Shown here in pieces: positions 1 to 7,493 of a stretch of 14,722 nucleotides of DNA (position 1 is the stretch's first letter; each line of letters begins with the position of its first letter). Source of the DNA: Bacteroidota bacterium (lineage in GTDB: Bacteria; Bacteroidota; Bacteroidia; Chitinophagales; Saprospiraceae); contig JAKQGD010000109.1 in the NCBI GenBank assembly GCA_029573365.1, forward strand, positions 1 through 14,722. Direction: 5' to 3'. A model generated the notes under the pieces. The model was not told where the DNA came from. It saw only the letters and a program-made list of their open reading frames with translations, and ran no database searches. Both the position numbers and the translations under genes were made by a program.

Positions 1-793
1 CACATACTTCACCAGGCCGACACTCAGTCCATATGTATGTTTTTGAAAATAAGGTTTCTTCCTTTCGGAATTTTTGTGTCAGGCCCTGACAAACCAAGGC
101 CCTGTTGATGGCTTTAAAATGATAAAAAAGTACCGAATCACCCCCAAAAGGCAATTCGTCCGGGTAAATCGGTGAAAAATACCTGTCATCCTTTGTGCCA
201 ACCATGTACCAAAAAGGAATTCTTTTTTGGGGAGTAATAGAGTCCAAAGCGTGCAGAGGAGAACTTGAGCCGCTGGCCGCAGAAAACAGGTCTCCTGCAT
301 CCAAAGCTATTTTATGGGCCATGCACGAACCATTGGAGAATCCGCTGATGAATATTTTTTTCTTATCCAGCGAAATAGTATCTTCCAGAAGCTCTACAAT
401 CTTTCTAAAAAAAGCCACATCATCAATAAACCTGGGTACTTCCGCAGGGCAAATCGAATCAAGCAAACCTCCACAAACAAATCTGGAAGTGTTTTTAACA
501 ACACCGTCCTCGGTAAAACACCACTTCAGAGATGAAGGAAACACAGTTATAAAATTTTCTTCCTGTCCCAGTTCTTTCCAGCCTTTTACATTGTAAAAAA
601 CATCTTTGTCACCGGATGTACCATGTAACATAAAAACTGCCGGGTAACCATCAACGGGAGGTTGTTTTGTCGGTACGGAAACAATCAGTTCACGGGTTTT
701 ACCTTCAAAGCTGAACTGCAAGTCGTATTTGGTTTGAGTGTATGCCGGGAGCCTCAACAATATGATTAAACAAAAGATGATGGAATGTTTCAT
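1..793 (-). CDS. Exported PHB-depolymerase/feruloyl-esterase-like alpha/beta hydrolase, C-terminus cut by window edge
   Basis: Starts at the ATG complementary to 791-793 and stays open to base 1, giving 264 residues with no stop; the C-terminus lies outside the window. Residues 1-19 are a signal peptide (hydrophobic core IIFCLIILL, probable cleavage before Gln20), so the enzyme is exported. Residues 56-62 read LHGTSGD, the usual oxyanion-loop region. GFSNG at 151-155 is the nucleophile elbow with Ser153, and the run DVAFF..IVELL before it is typical of the LpqC/PHB-depolymerase family. Asp202 in GTKDD (199-203) is a likely acid; the catalytic His is probably beyond the edge. Family members cleave polyester or feruloyl/acetyl esters, but the substrate cannot be read here. 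The gene follows the M20 amidohydrolase gene on the same strand after 16 bases, so co-transcription is likely. Sure of the fold family, not of the substrate. Confidence 0.85.
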   Translation of the reverse strand, partial: MKHSIIFCLIILLRLPAYTQTKYDLQFSFEGKTRELIVSVPTKQPPVDGYPAVFMLHGTSGDKDVFYNVKGWKELGQEENFITVFPSSLKWCFTEDGVVKNTSRFVCGGLLDSICPAEVPRFIDDVAFFRKIVELLEDTISLDKKKIFISGFSNGSCMAHKIALDAGDLFSAASGSSSPLHALDSITPQKRIPFWYMVGTKDDRYFSPIYPDELPFGGDSVLFYHFKAINRALVCQGLTQKFRKEETLFSKTYIWTECRPGEVC

Positions 794-809
794 GTCTGAA
801 TATTTTTTT

Positions 810-2258
810 TTAGTCCCTGTAATCCAGTGCCGGTGGTCTATTGCCTATCAGAGCTTCATATTTAAAGTTGCCGCCTCTGGCTTTATGCCATTCCTTTGTA
901 GCAGTCTGTATGAGGTCAGGCTTAGTAAAAAGGTCATAGGCAGTAAGAGCCATAGTTTTAGCAGCCACCATCATACCCTTGATGCCTATTTCTGTGCCTC
1001 CGCACGCCACGGCCTGCCAGCTATGTCCTGCGGTACCGGGTACCCAGGTAGCTGTTCGCATCCCTACAGTAGGTACCACCCAGCTGATGTCTCCCACGTC
1101 GGTAGAGCCGCCACCTCCACGCCTGTCTTCTATAAATGGCTGCACCTTCATAGATGTGGCAATATCAGGAGTTTTTTCACCTTCGAAGGTGGCCTGGATC
1201 TTTTCTGCATATTTGATTTCTTCTTCTGAATAGGTAACTCCCCCGACTTCCGACATATTGGCATGAACAATCTCTGCCAGAGACCTAACGGGCAAGAGAT
1301 TGTAAACGCCTCCGATGATTTCGTATTCGACCCGGGTTTCTGTGCCCAAAGCTGCCCCATCTGCTGCCTTGGTTATCCGGCCAAACAGCCTTTTTAGTTC
1401 GTCAATGTCAGGATGCCTTACGTAATAGTACACCTCTGCAAAATCAGGAATGACATTGGGGGCTTTGCCGCCATCTGTAATTACATAGTGGATACGCGTC
1501 TCGGGTGTGGTGTGCTCTCTCATCATATTGACCATGTGATTCATGGCTTCTACACCATCCAAGGCCGACCTGCCGCGGTGGGGTGCTCCTGAAGCGTGTG
1601 CTGACTGCCCGTGAAACCGGAATTTTGCCGACATATTGGCCAGAGAACTGGAGGGATTTGCAGAGTTGGCACTTCCGGGATGCCAGTGTATTACCACGTC
1701 CACGCCTTCAAAGAGGCCTTCACGCACCATATATACTTTGCCGGCCCCTCCTTCTTCCGCAGGTGTACCAAAATACTTTATTGTTCCTTTGAGCATGCCG
1801 GATTTGATAAGGTTTTTGATTTCAATGGCGGCAGCAGCTGACCCAACTCCAAAAAGGTGGTGGCCGCAGGCGTGACCTGCTTCCTTACCATTTATTTCTT
1901 CTTTTACCGGATTGGAGGTCTGGGCGAGTCCAGGCAATGCATCAAATTCGCCGAGAATGGCAATAACCGGTTTACCGCTGCCGTAGGCGGCTACAAAGGC
2001 TGTGGGTATGCCGGCAACACCCGCCTGTACATTAAAATCCTCCTGGGATAGCATGCTTTGCAGGAGCTCAGAACTTTTATACTCTTTATATCCCAATTCC
2101 GCATAGTTCCATATCTGTAGGGCTGCTTTTCGGTATTTGTCGTATTTGGAATCGATATCCACTTTTATACCACTTCGTACCTTTATAGTTTCCTGGCTAT
2201 GGCCAATCAGAGATAAACTTATCATGGCTATCACCCAAAAAAGTCGCATCCTTGTCAT
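810..2258 (-). CDS. Exported M20-family amidohydrolase, AbgB-like
   Basis: 482 residues, close to E. coli AbgB (p-aminobenzoyl-glutamate hydrolase subunit B) in length and motif order. These enzymes are metal-dependent amidohydrolases of N-acyl or N-aroyl amino acids. Visible motifs are GEFDALPG (103-110), the metal-binding GHACGHH (128-134), PAEEGGAGK (166-174) with the catalytic Glu pair, HWHPG (191-195), an inserted dimerisation domain at about 208-320, and STDVGDIS (385-392) followed by HSW (412-414). Unlike cytoplasmic AbgB it begins with a signal peptide (about residues 1-21, cleavage probably before Gln22), so it should act in the periplasm or at the surface. A second in-frame ATG at residue 4 could also be used. 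It is the first gene of a probable pair with the downstream esterase. A TAAATTTG -7 box lies about 50 bases upstream. No abgA or abgT partner is visible. Substrate is inferred only by family. Confidence 0.9.
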   Translation of the reverse strand: MTRMRLFWVIAMISLSLIGHSQETIKVRSGIKVDIDSKYDKYRKAALQIWNYAELGYKEYKSSELLQSMLSQEDFNVQAGVAGIPTAFVAAYGSGKPVIAILGEFDALPGLAQTSNPVKEEINGKEAGHACGHHLFGVGSAAAAIEIKNLIKSGMLKGTIKYFGTPAEEGGAGKVYMVREGLFEGVDVVIHWHPGSANSANPSSSLANMSAKFRFHGQSAHASGAPHRGRSALDGVEAMNHMVNMMREHTTPETRIHYVITDGGKAPNVIPDFAEVYYYVRHPDIDELKRLFGRITKAADGAALGTETRVEYEIIGGVYNLLPVRSLAEIVHANMSEVGGVTYSEEEIKYAEKIQATFEGEKTPDIATSMKVQPFIEDRRGGGGSTDVGDISWVVPTVGMRTATWVPGTAGHSWQAVACGGTEIGIKGMMVAAKTMALTAYDLFTKPDLIQTATKEWHKARGGNFKYEALIGNRPPALDYRD

Positions 2259-2307
2259 GTTGATTTATTATTGTGATAAACAAAAATAGAAATTATTGCT
2301 GTAAATA

Positions 2308-2315
2308 CAAATTTA
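2308..2315 (-). promoter_or_regulatory. Candidate Bacteroidetes -7 box for the M20 amidohydrolase/esterase pair
   Basis: On the minus strand the bases read TAAATTTG, an exact match to TAnnTTTG. It is about 50 bases upstream of the amidohydrolase ATG, leaving a leader of roughly 40 bases. No TTTG or TTG is found at the expected 19-21 base spacing upstream, so only half of the promoter is supported, and in AT-rich DNA the match could be chance. Confidence 0.4.
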
Positions 2316-2423
2316 GAGTAAAAATTGTGATGCCGGTTGTTTGGACCATGGGGTAAAAATTCATATAAAAACAAGATAACGTTAAATTTTTAAATGTATT
2401 CCCGCAAGGTGACATTAATTGAC

Positions 2424-2431
2424 TAATTTTG
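2424..2431 (+). promoter_or_regulatory. Candidate Bacteroidetes -7 box for the barrel-dusB-cca-HhH cluster
   Basis: TAATTTTG matches TAnnTTTG exactly and sits 22 bases before the ATG of the first gene, implying a short leader of about 15 bases. No good -33 TTTG is visible at the right spacing. This is the only candidate in the 195-base divergent gap that suits the rightward genes, whose spacing suggests a single transcript. Confidence 0.42.
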
Positions 2432-2453
2432 CGTTATATTATAAAATCAGAAC

Positions 2454-3044
2454 ATGTTTAAGATTAAATTCGTACTGACAATTATACTGGCTTTGCTTAT
2501 TAGTATAGCAGGAGCAGACGGCCAGGTCAGAAAGAGGACCACTACTTCCAAAAAATCCAAGGAGAAGAAGGAATCTGTCAGCTTTCTGAACAGGGTAAAT
2601 CCTGAGATAAAATTTGGTAACATAGGCTTTTTCAGCGGTCTATTTATTTCCAGTAAACTCAATGCGGGTATAAAGTTGCACGACAGATTTAGTGTGGGAG
2701 CAGGTACCAAGTTGTTTTACAATCAAAATTCTGTACCGGGCCCTGACCCCTCTATTTTCGATATAGGCGGTTTGGTATATGGGCGAGCAAAAATTACCAA
2801 CTCCATTTATTTTCAAGCTGAATATTCCTTTATGAAGTACGGCAAAGATCCTGACGGTTACGTATACAGGGGATTTCAGGAAGCTCAGAAGTTAAATTAT
2901 CCTTTGCTGGGACTGGGTTATTACAGTGGAGGCCAGGGCAAATGGAGGTTTGGGATGGAATTGCTTTATATTGCCAACAGCCTGGCAAGTGATTACCAGG
3001 ACTCAGTACTTGAGTATTGGTTTGGAGCCAGTTATAATTTCTAA
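2454..3044 (+). CDS. Small outer-membrane beta-barrel-like protein
   Basis: 196 residues. Residues 1-23 form a signal peptide (basic MFKIK, a long hydrophobic core, cleavage near ADGQ). A very basic, low-complexity linker follows at 25-40 (RKRTTTSKKSKEKK). The rest alternates short polar turns with stretches rich in Gly and aromatic residues, as in membrane beta-strands, and ends in aromatic residues (YWFGASYNF) with a terminal Phe, the usual recognition signal for barrel insertion. The length suits an eight-stranded barrel. I do not recognise a named family, and the function is unknown. It stops 8 bases before dusB on the same strand and probably shares its transcript; an envelope protein leading a tRNA-processing run suggests transcriptional convenience rather than shared function. 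Confidence 0.75.
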   Translation: MFKIKFVLTIILALLISIAGADGQVRKRTTTSKKSKEKKESVSFLNRVNPEIKFGNIGFFSGLFISSKLNAGIKLHDRFSVGAGTKLFYNQNSVPGPDPSIFDIGGLVYGRAKITNSIYFQAEYSFMKYGKDPDGYVYRGFQEAQKLNYPLLGLGYYSGGQGKWRFGMELLYIANSLASDYQDSVLEYWFGASYNF

Positions 3045-3052
3045 ACGCTCTT

Positions 3053-4051
3053 ATGGTCAGGATAGGCAATACCGATATAGCTGAATTCCCGTTGCTGCTG
3101 GCACCCATGGAAGACGTAAGTGACCCGCCTTTCAGGGCCGTATGCAAAGAACAGGGGGCGGATCTAATGTACACTGAGTTTATTTCTGTCGAGGGGCTCA
3201 TCCGTGATGCAGGAAAAAGCATTCAGAAACTAGACATTTACGATGAAGAGCGGCCTATGGGTATTCAGATTTTTGGTGCAGAGATAGATTCGATGGGACG
3301 GGCTGCAGAAATAGTGGAAGAAGCCAGACCTGAGTTGCTCGACATAAATTTTGGTTGCCCGGTTAAAAAAGTGGTATGCAAGATGGCAGGTGCCGGCATA
3401 CTGCAGGACATACCCCGTATGATCAAACTGACCGAAAAAGTGGTCAAATCCACCTCATTACCGGTGACGGTTAAAACCAGACTCGGATGGGACGAAAACA
3501 GTCTTAATATCGTGGAAGTAGCCGAAAGATTGCAGGATGTGGGCATACACGCCCTAACCATCCATGGCAGAACCCGCAAGCAGATGTACAAAGGAGAGGC
3601 CGACTGGACACTCATTGGAAAAATAAAGGAAAATCCACGTATGTTTATTCCCATTTTTGGCAATGGGGACATCGACTCGCCTCAAAAAGCCCTCGAATAC
3701 CGAAACAGATACAACGTGGACGGCATTATGATAGGGCGGGCAAGCATCGGCTATCCGTGGATATTCAGGGATATCAAACACTTTTTTAAAACCGGCGAAG
3801 TGCCCGAAGCTCCCGATATTGACGAGAGGGTGGAGGTGGCTTACAAACACCTGCTCAAAAGCATAGAGTGGAAAGGAGAAAAAGTCGGGGTCGTGGAGAT
3901 GAGACGTCATTACAGCAGTTATTTCAGAAATCTTGAAGGCATCAAGGATTACCGGGCCAGGCTGGTGACAGAACTGTCTCCCGTAGTTTTGTTTGAAATT
4001 TTGGAGGAAATAAGAGAAAAATACCGGGCTGGGGCTTACAGTCTGACGTGA
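3053..4051 (+). CDS. dusB: tRNA-dihydrouridine synthase B
   Basis: 332 residues, a normal length for DusB. The enzyme is a cytoplasmic FMN flavoprotein that reduces specific uridines of the tRNA D-loop to dihydrouridine with NADPH. The TIM-barrel motifs appear in order: LAPMEDVSD near the N-terminus (16-24), DINFGCPVKKV (98-107) with catalytic Cys102, VKTRLGW (140-146) with phosphate/flavin-contacting Lys141, IHGRTR (170-175) with His171, GNGDI (203-207), and IGRASIGYPWIF (227-238) closing the flavin site. A helical domain of about 80 residues ends the protein. KKV after the catalytic Cys and the GYPW segment favour DusB over DusA or DusC. The start follows the barrel gene by 8 bases and the stop is 10 bases before the tRNA nucleotidyltransferase gene, placing two tRNA-maturation enzymes in one probable operon. 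Confidence 0.95.
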   Translation: MVRIGNTDIAEFPLLLAPMEDVSDPPFRAVCKEQGADLMYTEFISVEGLIRDAGKSIQKLDIYDEERPMGIQIFGAEIDSMGRAAEIVEEARPELLDINFGCPVKKVVCKMAGAGILQDIPRMIKLTEKVVKSTSLPVTVKTRLGWDENSLNIVEVAERLQDVGIHALTIHGRTRKQMYKGEADWTLIGKIKENPRMFIPIFGNGDIDSPQKALEYRNRYNVDGIMIGRASIGYPWIFRDIKHFFKTGEVPEAPDIDERVEVAYKHLLKSIEWKGEKVGVVEMRRHYSSYFRNLEGIKDYRARLVTELSPVVLFEILEEIREKYRAGAYSLT

Positions 4052-4061
4052 AAACAGATAT

Positions 4062-5474
4062 ATGGTTTTTGATATCCGCCCTTACGAGAGGAAAATATTT
4101 GAAATTATAAAATCTTCAGCCGAAGAGCTGGGAGTGCCTGTCTATGTCGTAGGTGGCTTTGTAAGGGATCGGCTGCTGGCCCGCGAGTCAAAGGACATTG
4201 ATGTGGTGTGTTTAGGTGATGGCATACTTTTGGCCGAAAAGGTGGCTTCTAAACTTAGGCCCATGCCATATGTGGCCTTTTATAAACGATTTGGCACAGC
4301 CATGATCAGGCACAATGACATGGAAATCGAATTTGTGGGTGCACGCAAGGAGTCTTATAGCCTGGATTCCAGAAAACCGGCTGTTGAAAAAGGAACCCTG
4401 GAGGATGACCAAAACCGACGTGATTTTACCATAAATGCATTGGCGGTAAGCCTTAATGAAACTGACTATGGACAGATTATAGACCCTTTCAATGGTTTTT
4501 ACGACCTTGAAAACAAGGTAATAAGGACACCCCTTGACCCTGATAAAACCTTTGCCGATGACCCGCTGAGGATGCTCAGGTGCATAAGGTTTTCGGTGCA
4601 GCTGGGATTTAGTATCGAGCAGGACACTTATAAGGCGTTGTCACGCAACAAGCACCGTATCGGCATAGTATCCAAAGAGCGAATCACGGGCGAGCTCGAA
4701 AAAATAATCAGGGCAGAACAGCCTTCAAGGGGTTTCAAAGATCTTTTTGACACGGGATTGCTGGCCATTATTTTTCCAGAAATGACCGCTCTACACGGTG
4801 TAGAGTTTAAAAACAACATAGGCCATAAGGACAATTTTTACCACACTCTGGAGGTTTTGGATAACGTCAGCCGTGATACGGACAATGTATGGCTGAGATG
4901 GGCAGCCATCCTTCACGACATAGCCAAACCACCTACTAAAAGATTTGACCCCGAGCAGGGATGGACTTTTCATGGGCATGAAGCTCTGGGGGCAGCCATG
5001 GTGCCAAGGATCTTTCGCAAAATGGCCTTGCCTATGGACACCAAAATGAAGTACGTGCAGAAACTGGTATTGCTTCATCTGCGGCCTATAGCACTCACCA
5101 ATGATCAGGTCAGTGACTCTGCTGTCAGGAGACTTTTGTTTGATGCGGGCGAAGATCTGGATGACCTTATGCTGCTGTGCAAGGCAGACATTACCTCAAA
5201 AAACGAGGGCAAAGTCAACAGGTACAAGGAAAATTACAGGGTTTTGATGGAAAAAATCAAGGAGGTGGAACAAAGGGACCATCTTCGCAACTGGCAGCCT
5301 CCCATTACAGGGGATGAAATCATGTCCATTTTTAAGCTGCCGCCATCAAGGGAAGTGGGCATAATCAAGACCGCTATACGTGAGGCTATCCTGGATGGTG
5401 TCATAGACAATAATTACGAAGCAGCATACGACTTTATGATTATAAAAGCGAGGGAATTGAATATAACCATCTAA
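4062..5474 (+). CDS. cca: CCA-adding-type tRNA nucleotidyltransferase with HD domain
   Basis: 470 residues, class II nucleotidyltransferase of the CCA-adding/poly(A) polymerase family. Such enzymes add or repair the 3'-CCA of tRNA with CTP and ATP. The catalytic domain shows VVGGFVRDRLL (29-39), the metal-binding DID at 45-47 in KDIDVV, RRDFTINALA (119-128), and DDPLRMLRCIRF (166-177), the neck region that joins nucleotide recognition to the helical domain. A C-terminal HD phosphohydrolase domain follows, with His261, HD at 285-286 in LHDIAKP, and FHGHE at 303-307. HD-bearing CCA enzymes often also have 2',3'-cyclic phosphodiesterase or phosphatase activity; that is family knowledge and not shown here. 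CCA-adding rather than poly(A) polymerase is favoured by the HD domain and the lack of a long basic C-terminal tail. Ten bases separate it from dusB and 15 from the next gene. Confidence 0.92.
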   Translation: MVFDIRPYERKIFEIIKSSAEELGVPVYVVGGFVRDRLLARESKDIDVVCLGDGILLAEKVASKLRPMPYVAFYKRFGTAMIRHNDMEIEFVGARKESYSLDSRKPAVEKGTLEDDQNRRDFTINALAVSLNETDYGQIIDPFNGFYDLENKVIRTPLDPDKTFADDPLRMLRCIRFSVQLGFSIEQDTYKALSRNKHRIGIVSKERITGELEKIIRAEQPSRGFKDLFDTGLLAIIFPEMTALHGVEFKNNIGHKDNFYHTLEVLDNVSRDTDNVWLRWAAILHDIAKPPTKRFDPEQGWTFHGHEALGAAMVPRIFRKMALPMDTKMKYVQKLVLLHLRPIALTNDQVSDSAVRRLLFDAGEDLDDLMLLCKADITSKNEGKVNRYKENYRVLMEKIKEVEQRDHLRNWQPPITGDEIMSIFKLPPSREVGIIKTAIREAILDGVIDNNYEAAYDFMIIKARELNITI

Positions 5475-5489
5475 GAAATAAGCATAAGA

Positions 5490-6422
5490 ATGGACTACGG
5501 CGATTTTTTCAGATTTACATTGCAGGAAAGAAGAGGCATCCTTGTTTTCTGTTCTTTGATAGTTGTTTTTATCTGCGGTGCCAGGTGGCTGAGCCCAAAA
5601 CCGGTAGTTCACAGCCACGACCTGAGCGAATTTTATCTTAGCGGGGACAGCATCAACAACATGGCTGAAGACAATGAACAATATACCGACTGGGACCTGG
5701 TAAAAGGAGAATACAAAGAGAGGTTTAAAAAATACGAGAAAGCACCGGTAAAAAAGTTGAAATTTGCCTTCGACCCCAATGTATTGTCTGCGGATTCTAT
5801 GATGATGCTAGGCTTTTCGAAGTTTGCCTCAAATAACATTGTCAATTATCGCAGCAAGGGAGGAAAAATCTACAATGCTGACAAGTTTAAGCAGATTTTC
5901 GGGGTGGATTCTATGCTGGTCAATGAACTACAAGGTTTAATCAGATATCCTGCAAAGCCTGAATGGCCTGCCTTTAGAAAGGATACTTCAGTAGCCTTCA
6001 GTAAAAAGTCTGAAAGGGTACAGCAGCCGGTAGAAATAAATAGTGCTGACAGTATAACCCTTGACAGGCTAAAAGGGGTGGGTCCTTATACCGTGATGAA
6101 GATACTTAGACTGAGAGACAGACTCGGAGGCTTTGTATCGAGGGATCAGCTTGTGGAACTTAATGCCATGCCTGATTCGGTTTACCGGGCAATAGAGCCA
6201 TATTTGCTTGTTGACCCGTCTCTAATCAGGAAAATAGACATTAATACTGCGGATTTTAAGACATTTACCCGGCACCCTTATTTTGCTTCTGAAACTGCCA
6301 ATGCCATAATGAAATACCGTAAACAACACGGCAATTTTACTGATCCCGCACATATAAGCAGAATCGTATCGCTCAAACGTGAGACTGGTCTTAAGATTCT
6401 TCCTTATCTGAAAGCCGAATAA
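5490..6422 (+). CDS. Membrane-anchored protein with three ComEA-like helix-hairpin-helix repeats
   Basis: 310 residues. A short cytoplasmic N-terminus is followed by one transmembrane helix (about 16-33, GILVFCSLIVVFICGA), then an acidic and charged spacer (about 40-90). Three ComEA-type HhH units follow: 91-150 (degenerate, FDPN.. LGF replacing the usual LPGIG), 181-242 (the best one, VEINSADS..LKGVGP, with an LGGF turn), and 247-307 (DINTAD..). HhH units bind DNA without sequence specificity; ComEA itself captures DNA outside the cytoplasmic membrane during uptake. With this topology the repeats probably face the periplasm. That fits a DNA-uptake role, but many Bacteroidetes carry such proteins without known competence, so function is inferred. 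It is the last gene of the barrel-dusB-cca run and ends 20 bases before a convergent gene. Confidence 0.85.
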   Translation: MDYGDFFRFTLQERRGILVFCSLIVVFICGARWLSPKPVVHSHDLSEFYLSGDSINNMAEDNEQYTDWDLVKGEYKERFKKYEKAPVKKLKFAFDPNVLSADSMMMLGFSKFASNNIVNYRSKGGKIYNADKFKQIFGVDSMLVNELQGLIRYPAKPEWPAFRKDTSVAFSKKSERVQQPVEINSADSITLDRLKGVGPYTVMKILRLRDRLGGFVSRDQLVELNAMPDSVYRAIEPYLLVDPSLIRKIDINTADFKTFTRHPYFASETANAIMKYRKQHGNFTDPAHISRIVSLKRETGLKILPYLKAE

Positions 6423-6427
6423 ACAGC

Positions 6428-6444
6428 GGGCCAGGAAGTGGCTC
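6428..6444. terminator. Weak hairpin between two convergent genes
   Basis: GGGCCA and TGGCTC form a six-pair stem (one G-T) around the five-base loop ggaag, in the gap between the stop codons at 6422 and 6443. The position is ideal for a two-way terminator, and the stem clips the end of the minus-strand gene. Neither side has a real T-run, so intrinsic termination is doubtful. Confidence 0.28.
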
Positions 6445-6721
6445 ATATAATTTCGTCAAAAATCTCGCCTTGTGCCACAATCATCGACAAAAGACTATCT
6501 TTACGTGCAGAGGCCATGAGGTCAAATGTGGATTTAAGTTGCTGAACGAATGCCTCTGAGCAAAACGATTTTACTTCTTCAGGAGTGTTAACGCCACTTC
6601 CATCTCTGAATTTATAAGTCTGCTCCAAGAGGTTGTACTCAAATTTTACGGAAATACGTTCGTTCATTTTAAATACAGTAGCTTTGATACCCGATATATC
6701 AAATTCGTCAATGATCCTCAT
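6443..6721 (-). CDS. Small conserved-looking protein of unknown function
   Basis: 92 residues with no signal peptide or membrane segment. I do not recognise a family. The N-terminal half alternates polar and hydrophobic residues (about 8-38, ISGIKATVFKMNERISVKF), which suggests a small beta-sheet that could bind or dimerise. The C-terminal half (about 46-90) looks helical and acidic and ends IFDEII. It contains one Cys and has no metal-binding cluster. Its ATG lies inside the end of the DUF2520 gene, giving a 14-base overlap, so it is translated from the same message and probably coupled to it. That arrangement argues for a real gene. It is the last gene of the ccmE-ccmF-DUF2520 run. Confidence 0.7.
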   Translation of the reverse strand: MRIIDEFDISGIKATVFKMNERISVKFEYNLLEQTYKFRDGSGVNTPEEVKSFCSEAFVQQLKSTFDLMASARKDSLLSMIVAQGEIFDEII

Positions 6722-7493
6722 GGTACATTTTTGATATGCTAGTAGTAAAAAGGGTGTAAAGTGTCTTTAGTTCTGGAAGGTCTGTTAGCATAGCCATATG
6801 ACGCTCGAGGGTACTCTGGTCACCTCTGGCTGCAGGGCCCGTCTGAGTATTTGCCGGATTTTGATGTTGAACCTTGAGTGCCGTTTCCAGAATCAGAGGC
6901 CGCAATACCGTAAAATCCACATTGTGATCCGTACAATATTTTTCTGCCAGGGCCATTAGGTGATTGGTAAAATTATTGACCAGCACTGCAGACAGATGGA
7001 GGTGTTTTTTGTGACCGTCATCAGTAATCACGAATGGCGAGTGGATGATTTGTGCCAGTGCTGTCAGCCAGGTCTGAGCAAACATACTGCCTGCCGTTAT
7101 GACTACCGGGATGATGCCGCTTTGAGGAGGAGAACCTTTCCGGAGGGTTTGTACGGGCCAGAAACTGCCCCAATGGCCGGTAATATCGTATAAAATATTG
7201 CCCTCTAGTGTGCCCGAAGTGTGGGCTATCACCTGGTTTTGACCGATACGGCCATTAAAAAATTGAGCCGAATGTTGCACGGCATCGTCGCTGACACATA
7301 GCAGGATGACCTGTGCATCAAACATCCTGTCTGTCTTGGATGTATAAAAATGGACGTGCTCCATATTTGTAAAATCCTGCCTTGCAGTTTCGTTGCGGCC
7401 AAGAACCAAAGTTTCAATTTTAGCCTCTGAAAGTTTTGAAACCATATGCCAGGCGACATTACCCGTGCCCACAATGACCACAGTCGAGATCAT
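6708..7493 (-). CDS. Rossmann-like NAD(P)-binding protein of the DUF2520 group
   Basis: 261 residues. The N-terminus is a dinucleotide-binding fold with VVIVGTGNVAWH (5-16), the P-loop being GTGNVA, and a second-strand LGRNE (31-35). HTSG (91-94) follows at the cofactor edge. The C-terminal helical domain carries HLSAVLVNNFTNHL (166-179) and TQTGPAARGD (216-225), both hallmarks of the DUF2520 half. The layout resembles pyrroline-5-carboxylate and ketopantoate reductases, and such proteins are often labelled F420- or NADP-dependent oxidoreductases, but no substrate is established to my knowledge. The gene begins in an ATGA overlap with the end of ccmF (4 bases) and itself overlaps the 92-residue gene, so all three are likely translationally coupled. 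The link to cytochrome maturation is positional only. Confidence 0.85.
   Translation of the reverse strand: MISTVVIVGTGNVAWHMVSKLSEAKIETLVLGRNETARQDFTNMEHVHFYTSKTDRMFDAQVILLCVSDDAVQHSAQFFNGRIGQNQVIAHTSGTLEGNILYDITGHWGSFWPVQTLRKGSPPQSGIIPVVITAGSMFAQTWLTALAQIIHSPFVITDDGHKKHLHLSAVLVNNFTNHLMALAEKYCTDHNVDFTVLRPLILETALKVQHQNPANTQTGPAARGDQSTLERHMAMLTDLPELKTLYTLFTTSISKMYHEDH

Noticed and set aside
195..596. 133-codon plus-strand frame
   Set aside because: It lies opposite the esterase gene, whose minus-strand frame has a signal peptide, GFSNG elbow and other family motifs. The plus frame has none.
738..1229. 163-codon plus-strand frame
   Set aside because: Antisense to the M20 amidohydrolase; the composition is Ser/His/Cys-rich and shows no domain.
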